From Lachnospiraceae bacterium (lineage in GTDB: Bacteria; Bacillota; Clostridia; Lachnospirales; Lachnospiraceae), in assembly GCA_902363135.1 (NCBI GenBank), contig CABIZF010000014.1, positions 1 to 64,000 on the forward strand: a DNA stretch of 64,000 bases. Reading direction: 5' to 3'. The notes beneath the pieces were generated by a model. The model was not told the origin of the DNA. It did not search any database and saw nothing but the letters and a program-made list of their open reading frames with translations. Below, piece after piece: positions 25,035 to 32,477 of this stretch. A program made the translations under genes and the position numbers. Numbering within the stretch: position 1 is the first letter of the stretch; each line of letters begins with the position of its first letter.

Positions 25035-25098
25035 GCAAGTAGCGAAGCTAGGCCTTGTCAGCAGAGCTGCAGGGATGGATTGAGAATATCCGATTGAT
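25035..25098 (+). repeat. Family-A repeat, right-end fragment
   Basis: GCAAGTAGCGAAGCTAGGCC, then TGTCAGCAGAGCTGCAGGGA and GGATTGAGAATATCCG, the same block order as the right half of the copies at 28587 and 53723. It marks the left edge of the island inserted between spoIVB and spo0A. Confidence 0.7.
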
Positions 25099-25185
25099 CT
25101 GCTGTAAGTCCGGAATTCATCCGATAGTAAGAAAGGCAGTAGTTTCAGAACTAACCTTTATTGGTACTATATGTATTTACTTTCG

Positions 25186-25211
25186 TGCTAATATATATTA
25201 TCATATTAGCA
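25186..25211 (+). promoter_or_regulatory. Inverted repeat, likely AbiEi operator
   Basis: TGCTAATAT (25186-25194) and ATATTAGCA (25203-25211) form a perfect 9-bp inverted repeat with an 8-base centre, 16 bases before the abiEi start. AbiEi antitoxins of characterised systems repress their own operon through such repeats, so this is the probable site. Confidence 0.65.
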
Positions 25212-25227
25212 TGAAAGGAGAATATAT

Positions 25228-25821
25228 ATGACTCAGTTTGAACAATTAGATTTATTGCTGAATGAATATGGGGGAATAATTCAGACCTTTCAAGTTATAG
25301 ATAATGGAATTAGTAAGCCTGTATTTTATTCTTATGTAAAAGAGCGAGGATTGGAACAAGCTGCTCATGGTGTGTATGTATCACCTGATACGTGGACAGA
25401 TGCGATGTACCTTTTGCATTTACGTTGTAGTCAGGCTGTATTTTCTCATGAAACTGCATTGTTTTTTCATGATTTAACGGACAGAGAGCCTTTGAAATAC
25501 ACCATAACAGTAAAAACTGGGTATAATCCAAGCCGTTTGCAGGAAGACGGTTTTCAAGTGTATACAGTTAAAATGGATTTACATGAAACAGGGATTACGA
25601 CTATGCAGACACCATTTGGGCATTCAGTTCCGGTTTATGATATGGAGCGGACAATTTGTGATCTGCTTCGCAGCAGGAACAATATAGAAATGCAGGTCTT
25701 TCAGGATGCCTTAAAGCAATATGCCAGACGCAAAGATAAAAATTTGAGGACACTTATGAAATATGCATCCATGTTTCATGTTGAAAAGATATTAAGACCA
25801 TATTTGGAGGTATTACTTTAG
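25228..25821 (+). CDS. abiEi: AbiEi-family antitoxin
   Basis: A 197-residue protein of the type IV AbiEi antitoxin/transcriptional regulator family. The N-terminal winged helix (LLNEYGGIIQTFQVIDNGIS, then KPVFYSYVKERGLEQAAHGV) precedes a core with the family phrase FSHETALFFHDLTDREP and YDMERTICDLLRSR. AAAGGAG precedes the ATG. The stop TAG directly abuts the abiEii ATG. Base composition is visibly more AT-rich than in spoIVB or spo0A, and codon use differs, pointing to horizontal transfer. Confidence 0.9.
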   Translation: MTQFEQLDLLLNEYGGIIQTFQVIDNGISKPVFYSYVKERGLEQAAHGVYVSPDTWTDAMYLLHLRCSQAVFSHETALFFHDLTDREPLKYTITVKTGYNPSRLQEDGFQVYTVKMDLHETGITTMQTPFGHSVPVYDMERTICDLLRSRNNIEMQVFQDALKQYARRKDKNLRTLMKYASMFHVEKILRPYLEVLL

Positions 25822-26679
25822 ATGATAACAACAGCAAGGCAATTAAAAGATTTGATTCGGAATCTATCAAAGAAAAAATCTGCTGATGCACAAACTTTGA
25901 TGCGGAATTATATGATGGAACGTTTTTTAGAACGAATTTCTTTATCAGAGTATAAAGACAAATTTATTTTAAAAGGTGGAATGCTGGTGGCAGCAATGGT
26001 TGGTCTGGATGCCAGAGCTACTATGGATTTGGATGCAACCATAAAAGCTGCTAACGTCAGCCTAAGGGATGTGGAGATGATTATATCAAATATCATAGCA
26101 ATCCCTATAGACGACGGTGTTTCATTTCGCATTAAAAGAATATCGGAAATCATGGAAGAAGCAGATTATCCGGGAGTACGAGTGAGTATGGAAACCAAGT
26201 TTGATGGTGTCATCATACCATTAAAAATTGATATTTCCACAGGGGATGTAATTACACCAAAAGAAATAAGATATCGCTTCAATCTTATGCTTGAAGATCG
26301 TACAATTGAAGTATGGGCATACAATTTAGAAACTGTATTGGCTGAAAAACTGGAAACTGTTATCAGTCGAAATGTCACGAATACACGAATGAGAGATTTT
26401 TATGATATTTATATCTTGCAAAAATTGCATGGAGAACAACTCAATAAAGAAATACTATGGCATGCGCTTGTAGCAACCGCAAGAAAACGTGGAACATTGG
26501 AGCAGATAGAATCTGGAGATATAAGAGAAATATTGAATGAAATAGAAACAAGTTCTGTTATGGAAAATTTATGGAAAGCATACCAAAAAAATTATTCGTA
26601 TGCTGTTGATATTTCTTGGCATATAGTTATGGAGTCCGTGCGATATTTATATCAAATTGGATGTTCTGTTGATTTTTGA
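25822..26679 (+). CDS. abiEii: AbiEii nucleotidyltransferase toxin
   Basis: A 285-residue nucleotidyltransferase of the AbiEii/MNT type. Members stop growth by adding nucleotides to tRNA or related targets, and several protect against phage. ILKGGMLVAAMVGLDARATM, then DLDATIK (residues 49-75), carry the GG and the Asp-x-Asp metal site (Asp69, Asp71). EKLETVISRNVTNTRMRDFYD is the conserved second block, with a Lys and an Arg-Asp-x-x-Asp. It is intact and follows the antitoxin without a gap, so the pair should be functional. The actual target is unknown. Confidence 0.9.
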   Translation: MITTARQLKDLIRNLSKKKSADAQTLMRNYMMERFLERISLSEYKDKFILKGGMLVAAMVGLDARATMDLDATIKAANVSLRDVEMIISNIIAIPIDDGVSFRIKRISEIMEEADYPGVRVSMETKFDGVIIPLKIDISTGDVITPKEIRYRFNLMLEDRTIEVWAYNLETVLAEKLETVISRNVTNTRMRDFYDIYILQKLHGEQLNKEILWHALVATARKRGTLEQIESGDIREILNEIETSSVMENLWKAYQKNYSYAVDISWHIVMESVRYLYQIGCSVDF

Positions 26680-26740
26680 AATAAACATAGTCTCCATTAA
26701 AAATTCAAGAAAAAATGATAATATGTAATACGGTGAAGCA

Positions 26741-26970
26741 ATGCAGAAAATTTTAATTGTCGAAGATGATTATGATATTCAGGACATACTGAAAAACCAT
26801 CTTATTGATGTAGGATATGAAGTTGTTGTCGTTTCTGACGGAGTGGTCGGGATAGCAATGTTTGACGATACAATGGACCTTATATTGTTAGATATTATGC
26901 TTCCTAAAATCGATGGTTATGGTGTATGTGAGGTCATTCGCAAGAAATCGCAAGTCCCAATCTTTATCGA
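26741..26970 (+). pseudogene. Truncated response-regulator receiver
   Basis: The first 77 or so residues are a normal OmpR/VanR-type receiver: KILIVEDDYDIQDILKNHL with acidic residues 8-10, phospho-acceptor Asp51 in LILLDIMLPKIDG, and the start of beta-4 (QVPIFI). Homology then stops where LTARDEE would be expected and the frame runs into unrelated sequence, ending at 27079. The rest of the receiver and the DNA-binding domain are missing. It has a ribosome-site-like GGTGAAG 10 bases upstream. Confidence 0.75.
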
Positions 26971-27243
26971 GGTCAGAATGGGGTCATTGAGGTCAAAAAT
27001 TCGAATCCTGACCTCGATGACCCTAATAAAGACCATAATGACCTCAAAGATGACCTTGAAACTCGATTATCGGAATTGATTCGTAAAAATCCGGAACTGA
27101 CTCATAAAGCATTAGGAGAAGCACTTGCGGTTTCGGCAGCAACGATTAAGCGTACTCTTACGAAAATGCAGCATGAAGGTAAAGTTATCCGTGAGGGTTC
27201 TAATCGAAAAGGCAAATGGATATTGACAGATAAAATGAAATAG
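26971..27243 (+). pseudogene. Winged-helix C-terminus of a lost gene
   Basis: In a different frame from the receiver, starting about where it breaks off, an open stretch to TAG 27241 encodes an acidic linker (VIEVKNSNPDLDDPNKDHND) and a winged helix: ELIRKNPELTHKALGEALAV, SAATIKRTLTKMQHEGKVIR, EGSNRKGKWIL. This is the usual C-terminal end of AlbA_2/RecG-like ATP-binding proteins of mobile DNA. No start codon or ribosome site of its own is seen. It looks like a deletion junction between two former genes. Confidence 0.6.
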
Positions 27244-27258
27244 GATTGGCGGGATATG

Positions 27259-27287
27259 TTGTAATCTTTTCGCTTCTCTGGTAAAAT
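27259..27287 (+). promoter_or_regulatory. SigmaA promoter for the Eis-like gene
   Basis: -35 TTGTAA (27259-27264), 17-base spacer, -10 TAAAAT (27282-27287), 54 bases before the start codon. Confidence 0.65.
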
Positions 27288-27341
27288 CAATGCAGACAGG
27301 AAACAACAAGGGCATTTGCCGGGAGAGGAAGAAAAGTTTAT

Positions 27342-28550
27342 ATGAATAAAAAAAATCTGAAGATGCGTTCAGTAGGCAGTGAATATATGGAACAGTACAA
27401 TGCGCTTCTGCGCTATGTGTTTCAGGTGACTGATGAGGAATTGAGTTCGATCGGATGGCAGGAGAAGGAGATCATCCGGGCAAAATTTCCGACAATGGAA
27501 AAAGCAGATGTCATCGGCTGGTTTGATGGAGACAATCTTATTTCTCAGTGTGCGGTCTATCCGATGCAGGTGCGGATTTTCGGACAGCAATACGCAATGG
27601 GAGGCCTGACCGGTGTCGGTACCTATCCGGAGTACACGAACATGGGACTGATGCACAAGCTTCTGGAGCAGGCACTGAAAAACATGCGGAAGCGCGGACA
27701 GTATATTTGCTATCTGTATCCATATTCTATTCCTTATTACAGGAGAAAGGGCTGGGAGATCATCTCGGATAAGATTTCCTATGAGATCAAGGACTATCAG
27801 CTGCCGAAAAATCATCAGGTACGCGGTGATGTGCGCCGGGTAAAGACTGAGGATGAGGAACTGAAACGGGCTTATGAGCGCTTTGCAGAGAGGACGCACG
27901 GCACGATCATCCGGGACGAGCTGGCATGGAACGAGTACTGGCTCTGGGATCCGGACGACATCATGGCTGCGATCTATTATAATGAGGACGGCGAACCGGA
28001 CGGCTACGTCATCTACTGGATCGCCAACGAAGTATTTCACATCAAGGATATGATCTTCATCAATGAGGATGCGCGTGCCGGGCTGTGGAACTTTGTTGCG
28101 GCGCATTTTTCGATGATCAATCAGGTCGAGGGCGATACATACACCGATGAGCCGCTCGCCTTTCTTCTGGAGGACGCCAGCATCAAGGAGACGATCTCAC
28201 CTTACTACATGGGACGTATCGTGGACTTCCCTGCATTTATTTCCTCTTATCCGTTCAAGCCGGATTCTGAAGAGCGGGAGTGGGAGTTTGAACTGACCGA
28301 TCCGATTATGGAGTGCAATCAGGGCAGCTTTCGGCTGACGATATCCAGGGATGGGCACGGCATAGCAGAACGCATCTCAAAGCCCTGTTTCGGGCGCATC
28401 AGTATCCAGACGATGACGACTATGCTGATGGGCTACAAACGTCCGGATTACCTCGCCCGCATCGGTCGGATCAAGGCGACCGATGACGTGCTCGATATGC
28501 TCGAGGATGCGATTGAGCAGCAGACACCGTTTATATCGGATTATTTCTAA
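27342..28550 (+). CDS. Eis-like GNAT N-acetyltransferase
   Basis: A 402-residue protein with the three-part Eis layout: an N-terminal GNAT domain (MGGLTGVGTYPEYTNMGLMH, then KLLEQALKNMRKRG, is the acetyl-CoA loop), a second GNAT-like domain and a C-terminal SCP2-type region. CYLYPYSIPYYRRKGWEIIS is strongly conserved in the family. The C-terminal carboxylate used as a base in mycobacterial Eis corresponds to the final Phe here. GGGAGAGGAAG lies before the ATG. Base composition resembles the core genes, unlike the AbiE pair beside it. The substrate is unknown; aminoglycoside or peptide amines are possible. Confidence 0.85.
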   Translation: MNKKNLKMRSVGSEYMEQYNALLRYVFQVTDEELSSIGWQEKEIIRAKFPTMEKADVIGWFDGDNLISQCAVYPMQVRIFGQQYAMGGLTGVGTYPEYTNMGLMHKLLEQALKNMRKRGQYICYLYPYSIPYYRRKGWEIISDKISYEIKDYQLPKNHQVRGDVRRVKTEDEELKRAYERFAERTHGTIIRDELAWNEYWLWDPDDIMAAIYYNEDGEPDGYVIYWIANEVFHIKDMIFINEDARAGLWNFVAAHFSMINQVEGDTYTDEPLAFLLEDASIKETISPYYMGRIVDFPAFISSYPFKPDSEEREWEFELTDPIMECNQGSFRLTISRDGHGIAERISKPCFGRISIQTMTTMLMGYKRPDYLARIGRIKATDDVLDMLEDAIEQQTPFISDYF

Positions 28551-28586
28551 AGAACCGGAGAATTGTGGAAACAGGCCGCTTCCCAA

Positions 28587-28777
28587 TTTGAACGCAGATA
28601 AGCATTCCCCCCGATTCAAGTGCGCGGAGCACTAAGCGGCGGGTGAGGGGGATGCTTATGTCAGTGGGAGTTGAAAGCTCCCACTGACAGATCGCGAAGC
28701 GACTGCGTTCATGAGCAAGTAGCGAAGCTAGGCCCTGTCAGCAGAGCTGCAGGGATGGATTGCGAATGTCCGCTTTA
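28587..28777 (+). repeat. Family-A repeat, full copy
   Basis: About 190 bases: TTTGAACGCAGATAAGCATT start, outer pair AAGCATTCCCCC/GGGGGATGCTT, GTCAGTGGGAG/CTCCCACTGAC, TCGCGAAGCGA, TAGCGAAGCTA, CCCTGTCAGCAGAGCTGCAGGG-type stem and a final GGATTGCGAATGTCC. Almost every base is in a possible stem. It is nearly identical to the copy at 53723. Confidence 0.85.
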
Positions 28778-28798
28778 CTGGTTGGAGAAGGAGAAGAA

Positions 28799-29713
28799 AT
28801 GAATATTACAAAAATGATACAGGAAAATATACGTGCAACAGCCAGTCGAAGAAATGACGAGGGAATTATTACAGCGGAAGGGATGATACCGCGGATGGAT
28901 GATAAGGAATATCATAGAAAGCGTCTGGATATTTCTTATGCGGATCGTACTCCTGCAGAAAAGCTTGACATTTTTTACCCAGAAGAAGGAGACGGACCAT
29001 TCCCGGTTTTTGTGGAAGTTCATGGAGGGGCGTGGTATTTTGGACAAAAGCGTTCCGTAGAATTTGAACCATTTCTTTATGGTCTGAATCGTGGATATGC
29101 ATGTGTATCGCTGGGATATACGCTGAGTCCGGAAGGACATTATCCTCTGCCTGTTCTGGAGATAAAATCAGCCATTCGTTTTTTGCGTGTGCATGCAGAA
29201 GAATATAAGCTGGACCCGAGTCGTATTGTATTGTGGGGAGGCTCGGCAGGCGCACACCTGGCTGCACTGGCCGCTACGAGTTGTGATACCGGTTATCTGG
29301 AAGAGGATTTGTCTGGAAATATTGAGGTATCGGCAAAACCGGATGCGCTTGTATTATGGTATGGATGTTTTGATTACTTTGAACAAGGGAGGTATCTGGA
29401 AGACTGGATTTATGAGAACTTTTTTGGAACGGAAAATCTGAAGGATGTGGAAGAAGCGCTTCGGCAGTCCAGTCCACTTATGCATTTGACAAAAGATAGC
29501 TGTCCGACGTTTTTGCAGCATGGGCGTGTGGATCAGATCGTGCCATTTACGCAGTCGACGGGGTATTATGAACGGCTGTGTCAGGTCGCAGGAGCGGAGA
29601 AAGGAAAATTGGAGATTTTGGATAATTGCGACCATGCAGATGAAAAAATGTTCGCAAAAGAGAACATTCAAAAGGTATTCGACTTTGCAGATCAGTGCCT
29701 GCAAAAAACCTGA
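28799..29713 (+). CDS. Alpha/beta hydrolase (HSL-type esterase)
   Basis: A 304-residue cytosolic serine hydrolase. ATG 28799 follows GGAGAAGGAGAAGA; the in-frame 28760 start lies in the repeat. The HGGAWYFGQ oxyanion loop (HGGG type), nucleophile elbow WGGSAGAHLA with Ser, an acid near GRVDQIVPF (Asp) and His in NCDHADEK make up the triad expected of the hormone-sensitive-lipase/carboxylesterase group. No signal peptide. It stands alone between a repeat and the spo0A control region, so the substrate cannot be inferred. Confidence 0.88.
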   Translation: MNITKMIQENIRATASRRNDEGIITAEGMIPRMDDKEYHRKRLDISYADRTPAEKLDIFYPEEGDGPFPVFVEVHGGAWYFGQKRSVEFEPFLYGLNRGYACVSLGYTLSPEGHYPLPVLEIKSAIRFLRVHAEEYKLDPSRIVLWGGSAGAHLAALAATSCDTGYLEEDLSGNIEVSAKPDALVLWYGCFDYFEQGRYLEDWIYENFFGTENLKDVEEALRQSSPLMHLTKDSCPTFLQHGRVDQIVPFTQSTGYYERLCQVAGAEKGKLEILDNCDHADEKMFAKENIQKVFDFADQCLQKT

Positions 29714-29773
29714 ACATATTTTTAACATACCCTGCTTTTTTTCAACAAATTAATTTTAGAAAAAGTTCGAGCT

Positions 29774-29784
29774 TTTTCGACGAA
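29774..29784 (+). promoter_or_regulatory. Candidate Spo0A box, distal
   Basis: TTTTCGACGAA differs by one base from TTTTCGACAAA, the reverse complement of the 0A box (TTTGTCGAAAA). It lies about 140 bases upstream of the spo0A -10. Confidence 0.45.
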
Positions 29785-29882
29785 TTTCACGGTTGTTCGT
29801 CATAAAAAGACAGTAAAAGTATTATTGCATTATGGAAAAACATAGTTTTGTAGCAGAAAAGCAGATTTTCGTGACGATTCCC

Positions 29883-29891
29883 CTCGACAAA
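29883..29891 (+). promoter_or_regulatory. Candidate Spo0A box, promoter-proximal
   Basis: CTCGACAAA is the reverse complement of TTTGTCGAG, one base from the core 0A box TTTGTCGAA. It abuts the -35 of the spo0A promoter, a position suited to autoregulation. Confidence 0.5.
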
Positions 29892-29897
29892 ATTCAC

Positions 29898-29925
29898 TTG
29901 CGAAAGTTGTGTGATGTTATATAAT
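29898..29925 (+). promoter_or_regulatory. SigmaA-type spo0A promoter
   Basis: -35 TTGCGA (29898-29903), 16-base spacer, perfect -10 TATAAT (29920-29925). The 307-base gap between the hydrolase and spo0A holds this promoter and the two 0A-like boxes, and otherwise AT-rich sequence with no gene. Confidence 0.7.
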
Positions 29926-30020
29926 AAAAGTAGTTTTGTACGTGCCGGTTTTTGCAGAGACCCTTACGATGCGGCGGGCAACAATAACTAACACTTTTTC
30001 TTGGGGAGAGGAGTACGAGT

Positions 30021-30827
30021 ATGGACAAACTGAATGTCGCGATTGCTGATGATAACGAAATCATGCTGCAGATGCTGGACCACATCGTGAGCAGCGATGA
30101 GGAGCTGCAGGTGGTTGGAAAAGCTGGAGACGGAGAAGAACTGATTGAGATTATTCGTGAGAAGAAGCCGGATGTTGTGCTGTTGGATATCATTATGCCA
30201 AAGCTTGACGGACTCACCGTGATGGACCGTGTCAATCAGGATAAGGATCTGAAAAAGCCGGCGTTCATCGTGATTTCTGCGGTCAGTCAGGAAAAAATGA
30301 CGGAGGATGTATTTGACCTGGGTGCAGATTATTACATCCTGAAGCCATTTGACAACGAGACGGTGGTCAACCGGATTAAAAAGGTCCATGCGCGTTCTCA
30401 GCGGTCTTTCACACAGGCACGGGCACTGAATGCACAGAAAAAGCAGGAAAGCCAGAAGGAGTATATGGAGCGCAATCTGGAGACAGACGTCACGAACATC
30501 ATCCATGAGGTAGGCGTTCCGGCGCATATCAAGGGGTATCAGTACCTGCGGGATGCGATCATCATGTCCGTCTCGGATATGGAGATGCTCAATTCGATCA
30601 CGAAGATTCTGTACCCGACGATTGCGAAGCGCCATCAGACGACGCCGAGCCGTGTGGAGCGCGCGATCCGGCATGCGATCGAGGTGGCATGGAGCAGAGG
30701 AAAGATGGATACGATCGACGAGCTGTTCGGATATACCGTGAGCAACGGGAAGGGAAAGCCGACAAATTCTGAATTTATTGCGCTTATTGCTGATAAAATC
30801 CGTCTGGAATATAAAAATCGCATATAA
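30021..30827 (+). CDS. spo0A: Sporulation master regulator Spo0A
   Basis: Phosphorylated response regulator that commits the cell to sporulation. The 268-residue protein has a receiver with acidic pocket Asp10/Asp11, phospho-acceptor Asp56 ([13 protein letters not shown]) and Lys in ILKPFDNE. A linker leads to the C-terminal DNA-binding domain: [40 protein letters not shown] (recognition helix) and [24 protein letters not shown] precedes the ATG. Its usual neighbour spoIVB is 5 kb upstream across an accessory island. Confidence 0.98.
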   Translation: MDKLNVAIADDNEIMLQMLDHIVSSDEELQVVGKAGDGEELIEIIREKKPDVVLLDIIMPKLDGLTVMDRVNQDKDLKKPAFIVISAVSQEKMTEDVFDLGADYYILKPFDNETVVNRIKKVHARSQRSFTQARALNAQKKQESQKEYMERNLETDVTNIIHEVGVPAHIKGYQYLRDAIIMSVSDMEMLNSITKILYPTIAKRHQTTPSRVERAIRHAIEVAWSRGKMDTIDELFGYTVSNGKGKPTNSEFIALIADKIRLEYKNRI

Positions 30828-30844
30828 AATGCACAAAATAGTAC

Positions 30845-30873
30845 TTTTCATTACACGAAAAATGCGGTATAAT
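30845..30873 (+). promoter_or_regulatory. SigmaA promoter for glgA
   Basis: -35 TTTTCA (30845-30850), 17-base spacer, perfect -10 TATAAT (30868-30873), 68 bases before the glgA start. Confidence 0.6.
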
Positions 30874-30940
30874 TTTTAATAAGAGTGAAAGACTGGCGAC
30901 GAGCGAGCGCCTGCCGGTTCTGAATGATGGAGGTTCGTGT

Positions 30941-32386
30941 ATGAAAAAAGTATTGTTTGTTGCGTCAGAGTGTGTGCCATTTATCAAGACAGGAGGGTTG
31001 GCCGATGTAGTAGGCTCCCTTCCGAAGTATTTCAATAAAGAGGAGTATGATGTTCGGGTAATTCTTCCAAAGTACCTCTGTATGAGTGAAGAGTGGAAGA
31101 GCAAGATGAATTATGTGACTCATTTTTATATGGATCTTGCCTGGCGTTCCCAGTACGTCGGTGTACTGGAAATGCAGTATGACGGTGTACAGTTTTATTT
31201 CATTGACAATGAATACTATTTTGCAGGACCGAAGCCTTACGGGAATATCTACCAGGATATCGAGAAGTTCGCATTCTTCTCCAAGGCTGCGCTTTCGGCA
31301 CTTCCGCTGATCGGATTCCGCCCGGATATTGTACACTGTCATGACTGGCAGACCGGTCTGATTCCGGTATTGCTTAAGGACAAATTCCATGAGGGCGATT
31401 TTTTCCGCGATATGAAGTCCATTATTACGATCCACAACCTCAAGTTCCAGGGTGTGTGGGATGTAAAGACGGTGCGGGATATCACCGGACTTCCGATGTA
31501 TTATTTTGCACCGGACAAGCTGGAGGCTTACGGTGATGCCAACTACTTGAAGGGCGGTATCGTATATGCAGATGCGGTTACGACCGTCAGCGATACCTAT
31601 GCAGAGGAGATTAAGACACCATTTTACGGGGAGCGCCTCGACGGGCTGATGCGTGCGCGTTCCAATTGCCTGCGCGGTATTGTGAATGGAATCGACTACA
31701 ACGAATATAATCCGGAGACGGACAAGCTCATTGAATACAATTACAACAGCCGCAATTTCCGGAAAGAAAAGATTAAGAACAAGCGTGCACTGCAAAGAGA
31801 GCTCGGGCTGGAGCAGAACGATTCCACCTTTATGATCGGTATCGTATCACGCCTTACGGATCAGAAGGGCTTCGATCTCATAGCCTACATGATGGACGAA
31901 ATGTGCCAGAACAATATTCAGATCGTTGCGCTTGGTACCGGTGAAGAAAAATACGAAAATATGTTCCGTCACTTTGCATGGAAGTATCCGGGCAAGGTAT
32001 CCGCGAACATTTATTATTCCGAGGCGATGTCCCACAAGATCTATGCAGCCTGTGATGCATTCCTGATGCCGTCGCTGTTTGAGCCGTGCGGACTCTCCCA
32101 GCTGATGAGTCTGCGCTATGGTACGGTGCCGATCGTGCGTGAGACGGGCGGACTGAAGGATACGGTCATCCCATACAATGAGTACGAGAGCACCGGTACA
32201 GGCTTCAGCTTTGCAAACTACAATGCGCATGAGATGTATTTTACGATTCAGTATGCGATGGACGTTTATTACAATCGCAGACGTGAGTGGAACAAGCTGA
32301 TCGACCGCGGAATGGCAGCAGACTTCTCCTGGAATACATCTGCGAGAAAGTATGAGCAGCTGTACAATGACCTGCTCGGGTGGTAA
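30941..32386 (+). CDS. glgA: Glycogen synthase (ADP-glucose type)
   Basis: GT5 enzyme that adds glucose from ADP-glucose to glycogen. Full length at 481 residues. KTGGLADVVGSLPKYF (about 18-33) is the GT5 N-terminal ADP-glucose loop. HCHDWQTGLIPVLL, IHNLKFQG, RLTDQKGFDL and EPCGLSQLMSLRYGTVPIVR with ETGGLKDT are the other conserved blocks. GGAGG precedes the ATG. It is transcribed alone; no other glycogen gene is nearby. Confidence 0.95.
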   Translation: MKKVLFVASECVPFIKTGGLADVVGSLPKYFNKEEYDVRVILPKYLCMSEEWKSKMNYVTHFYMDLAWRSQYVGVLEMQYDGVQFYFIDNEYYFAGPKPYGNIYQDIEKFAFFSKAALSALPLIGFRPDIVHCHDWQTGLIPVLLKDKFHEGDFFRDMKSIITIHNLKFQGVWDVKTVRDITGLPMYYFAPDKLEAYGDANYLKGGIVYADAVTTVSDTYAEEIKTPFYGERLDGLMRARSNCLRGIVNGIDYNEYNPETDKLIEYNYNSRNFRKEKIKNKRALQRELGLEQNDSTFMIGIVSRLTDQKGFDLIAYMMDEMCQNNIQIVALGTGEEKYENMFRHFAWKYPGKVSANIYYSEAMSHKIYAACDAFLMPSLFEPCGLSQLMSLRYGTVPIVRETGGLKDTVIPYNEYESTGTGFSFANYNAHEMYFTIQYAMDVYYNRRREWNKLIDRGMAADFSWNTSARKYEQLYNDLLGW

Positions 32387-32423
32387 GGTCTGTAAGTTCT
32401 GTAAATAAAGAAAAATAAAAATC

Positions 32424-32477
32424 GGGCAAGTCCCCTGCTTCAATTGCGCAAAGCAATGAGCAGTGGGACTTGCTTCA
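32424..32477. repeat. Family-C hairpin, also a terminator
   Basis: GCAAGTCCC (32426-32434) pairs with GGGACTTGC (32465-32473), with an inner CTGCTTcaattgc/gcaatgAGCAG stem, followed by TTCAATTTTTTT on the plus strand. It can terminate glgA. The minus-strand flippase stop codon (TCA at 32475-32477) lies at its edge. It is the reverse complement of the main stem at 23475-23545. Confidence 0.75.
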
